From: Methanobacteriota archaeon | GTDB lineage: Archaea; Halobacteriota; Methanosarcinia; Methanosarcinales; Methanoperedenaceae | Length of the DNA: 7,673 nt | Reading direction: 5' to 3' | Assembly (NCBI GenBank): GCA_018899795.1 | Contig: JAHIHJ010000215.1 | Span: 1-7,673, forward strand | Part shown: one piece after another, positions 6,288 through 7,673 of the stretch | How the letters are laid out: each line of letters starts with the position of its first letter | How positions within the stretch are numbered: the first letter of the stretch is position 1 | Notes under the pieces: model-generated | What the model was told of the DNA's origin: nothing | Seen by the model: the letters and a program-made list of their open reading frames with translations, nothing else | Databases searched by the model: none | Made by a program: the position numbers and the translations under genes

Positions 6288-7378
6288 TTCCTGGCAAACC
6301 TGGCTGTATCAAATCCTCTCTGTTCCAGATACTCCTTCGTTTTGCCTATAATTACTACCGGCGCTTTGCTGAGTTCTTCAACATTACTGCAACCGCATAA
6401 GAACATTGCTGCCTTTAGTTCTTCAATAACAAGTGTAAGCCTGTCTACTACATCTTTATTGCCTTTTAAAGCTGGCGCTACAAGCGGAAGCGCGACGCCG
6501 CACAGGGAAGCGCCAAGGGCAAGCGATTTTGCCGCATCAATGCCTGAGCGGATGCCGCCGGTAGCGACGACCGGTACTGTGATCGAGGATTCCACTATGC
6601 TTACAGCAGTGGGTATCCCCCAGTTCCAGAATTGCCTGCCAATATGGTCTGACAGCATATCGCCTCGCTTTTGCGCGCGGTAAGTCTCAACTCCAGCCCA
6701 GCTTGTACCGCCAAGTCCGCCAACATCAATGGCTGCTGCTCCAGCTTCGCATATCGCAACAGCCTGTGAATGAGAAATGCCCGCGCCCGTTTCTTTTACT
6801 ATCACGGGTACGGAAAGTTCGCTGCAGATATTCTTTATCGCAGCAAGACAGCCCTTCGCGTCGATATTGCCCTCAGGCTGTATGGCTTCCTGGAGAAAAT
6901 TCAGATGTATCGCCATGGCGTCAGCGCCGATCATTTCCACCGCGCGCTCAATGCCTTCAATACCGAATTCGTTAAGCTGCGCTGCGCCCACATTCCCGTA
7001 TATGAATGCGTTGGGCGCCCTGTCCCTGACGATCCTGAATGAATCTTCAAGACCAGGGTCTTCGATCGCCGCCCTCTGGCTGCCTACACCTATGCCTATC
7101 CCGAGTTCCTCTGCCGCTCCTGCAAGAGCTGCATTTACCGCCTTCGTGTCAGGATGTCCCCCTGTCATCGATGCGATAAGGAGCGGAGCCCGCAGTTTCC
7201 TGCCCAGGAACTCCGTCTCAAGATCCAGTGCTTTCTTATCTATCTCGGGAAGACAGTTATGCACCAGATAGATATCGTCAAAACCGCTGGCTCTCAAACC
7301 CTGGTGGGTCTTATGGGCTTCAACGTCTTTTTCAACGCATAATAAGAGATGTTCTATCTTCCGGTCCGATGTCGTCAT
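6284..7378 (-). CDS. fni: Type 2 isopentenyl-diphosphate delta-isomerase (FMN-dependent)
   Basis: This cytoplasmic flavoenzyme interconverts IPP and DMAPP, using reduced FMN and Mg2+. The 364-residue product has the normal length and a TIM-barrel pattern. Visible family motifs are RKIEH at 6-10 (substrate diphosphate contact), MTGG at 71-74, GSQR at 99-102, GNVG at 128-131, HLN..QE..QPEGN at 158-171 (the segment with the catalytic Gln and metal-binding Glu), KETGAGIS at 195-202, DVGGLGGTSW at 218-227, and the flavin-phosphate loops TGGIRSG at 273-279 and GASLCG near 289-294. No key segment is missing. The ATG at 7378 follows a good ribosome site (AGGGGT, about five bases upstream). The gene comes 34 bases after ipk, whose product IPP it uses, and before rnj and idsA; idsA consumes both IPP and DMAPP. 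A TATA-like box in the gap may allow separate expression. Confidence 0.96.
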   Translation of the reverse strand: MTTSDRKIEHLLLCVEKDVEAHKTHQGLRASGFDDIYLVHNCLPEIDKKALDLETEFLGRKLRAPLLIASMTGGHPDTKAVNAALAGAAEELGIGIGVGSQRAAIEDPGLEDSFRIVRDRAPNAFIYGNVGAAQLNEFGIEGIERAVEMIGADAMAIHLNFLQEAIQPEGNIDAKGCLAAIKNICSELSVPVIVKETGAGISHSQAVAICEAGAAAIDVGGLGGTSWAGVETYRAQKRGDMLSDHIGRQFWNWGIPTAVSIVESSITVPVVATGGIRSGIDAAKSLALGASLCGVALPLVAPALKGNKDVVDRLTLVIEELKAAMFLCGCSNVEELSKAPVVIIGKTKEYLEQRGFDTARFARK

Positions 7379-7400
7379 TCAGTACCCCTAATTTCAACCT

Positions 7401-7410
7401 TTTATATATA
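7401..7410 (-). promoter_or_regulatory. TATA-like box between ipk and fni
   Basis: The minus strand reads TTATATATAAAAGG just after the ipk stop and about 25-30 bases before the fni ATG. This is a strong archaeal TATA match in a gap of only 34 bases. A start 22-27 bases downstream would fall close to the ATG and might leave out the AGGGGT ribosome site (7383..7388), giving a nearly leaderless message; the ribosome site would then serve read-through transcripts from ipk. Position and composition are the only support. Confidence 0.45.
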
Positions 7411-7412
7411 AG

Positions 7413-7673
7413 TCATTTGTCTGTTATTAATGTTCCCACGTCTTCACCGTATAAAAATTTTGAGACCATGTTTTTTTTTGCCGCATTGAATACACGCGAA
7501 CTTATCCCTTTCTTTGAAAGTTCTACCAGTTCTGACACCTTGCCGAACATTCCGCCTGTCACATCAGGAGCTTTCGCCCCCATGATGTCCTTTTTCATAT
7601 CTATAAAACTGCGAGGCGTTATTTTCTTTATGACCTCTCCTTTTTCGTCAAGCACGCCGTCAACATTGCTCCC
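7413..7673 (-). CDS. ipk: Isopentenyl phosphate kinase, C-terminal part (cut by window edge)
   Basis: Only the last 86 residues are in the window; the frame is open to base 7673 and the start lies beyond it. The enzyme phosphorylates isopentenyl phosphate to IPP with ATP, the last step of the archaeal variant of the mevalonate pathway. The visible part matches the C terminus of this amino-acid-kinase-fold family: NVDGV(L)D, then KAPDVTGGMFGKV with the DVTGGM signature near the nucleotide site, a segment ending in RVFNA, and the final GEDVGTLI. Identification is supported by the neighbours fni and idsA. A GTG at 7655 is an internal valine codon (in the NVDGV motif), not the start. A run of nine A (minus strand, 7471..7479) codes KKN inside the gene and is a possible slippage site. 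Confidence 0.92.
   Translation of the reverse strand, partial: GSNVDGVLDEKGEVIKKITPRSFIDMKKDIMGAKAPDVTGGMFGKVSELVELSKKGISSRVFNAAKKNMVSKFLYGEDVGTLITDK

Noticed and set aside
6777..7271. Open frame of 164 codons on the plus strand opposite fni
   Set aside because: It lies inside the isomerase on the opposite strand; its Ala/Ser/Pro bias mirrors the antisense of Gly/Ala codons.

Overview
The window looks like chromosomal DNA from a methanogen-related euryarchaeon (Methanosarcinales type; an anaerobic methane oxidiser such as Methanoperedens is possible but not proven). The grounds are four genes for archaeal isoprenoid-lipid and RNA metabolism in one minus-strand run: isopentenyl phosphate kinase, type 2 IPP isomerase, a short archaeal RNase J, and a short-chain polyprenyl (geranylgeranyl) diphosphate synthase. 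TATA-like AT boxes, Shine-Dalgarno sites and a T-run terminator also fit an archaeon.

Left part (1..3835, plus strand, visibly AT-richer): a small 102-residue protein with a very proline-rich tail is followed after 70 bases by a 1151-residue surface protein. That protein has a signal peptide, three PEGA domains, a cluster of three membrane helices, a cytosolic linker, and a fourth helix. A long extracytoplasmic part follows, with a LEA14/WHy-like domain, a short coiled coil, four degenerate OB-like units and a Thr/Pro-rich tail ending in Pro-Gly-Phe-Pro. I do not know its function; it is the least described element here.

Right part (3843..7673, minus strand, higher GC): ipk (3' end only), then fni, rnj and idsA, with 34, 67 and 73 bases between them. 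Together the three isoprenoid enzymes turn isopentenyl phosphate into IPP, IPP into DMAPP, and both into the C20 precursor of archaeal ether lipids. RNase J sits inside the run although it acts on RNA. The gaps hold candidate regulatory elements: a TATA-like box before fni, a 22-base tandem duplication and a strong Shine-Dalgarno site before rnj, and a perfect 8-bp inverted repeat before idsA.

The two parts meet tail to tail with only seven bases between the stop codons. No rRNA, tRNA, CRISPR array or transposase was seen.
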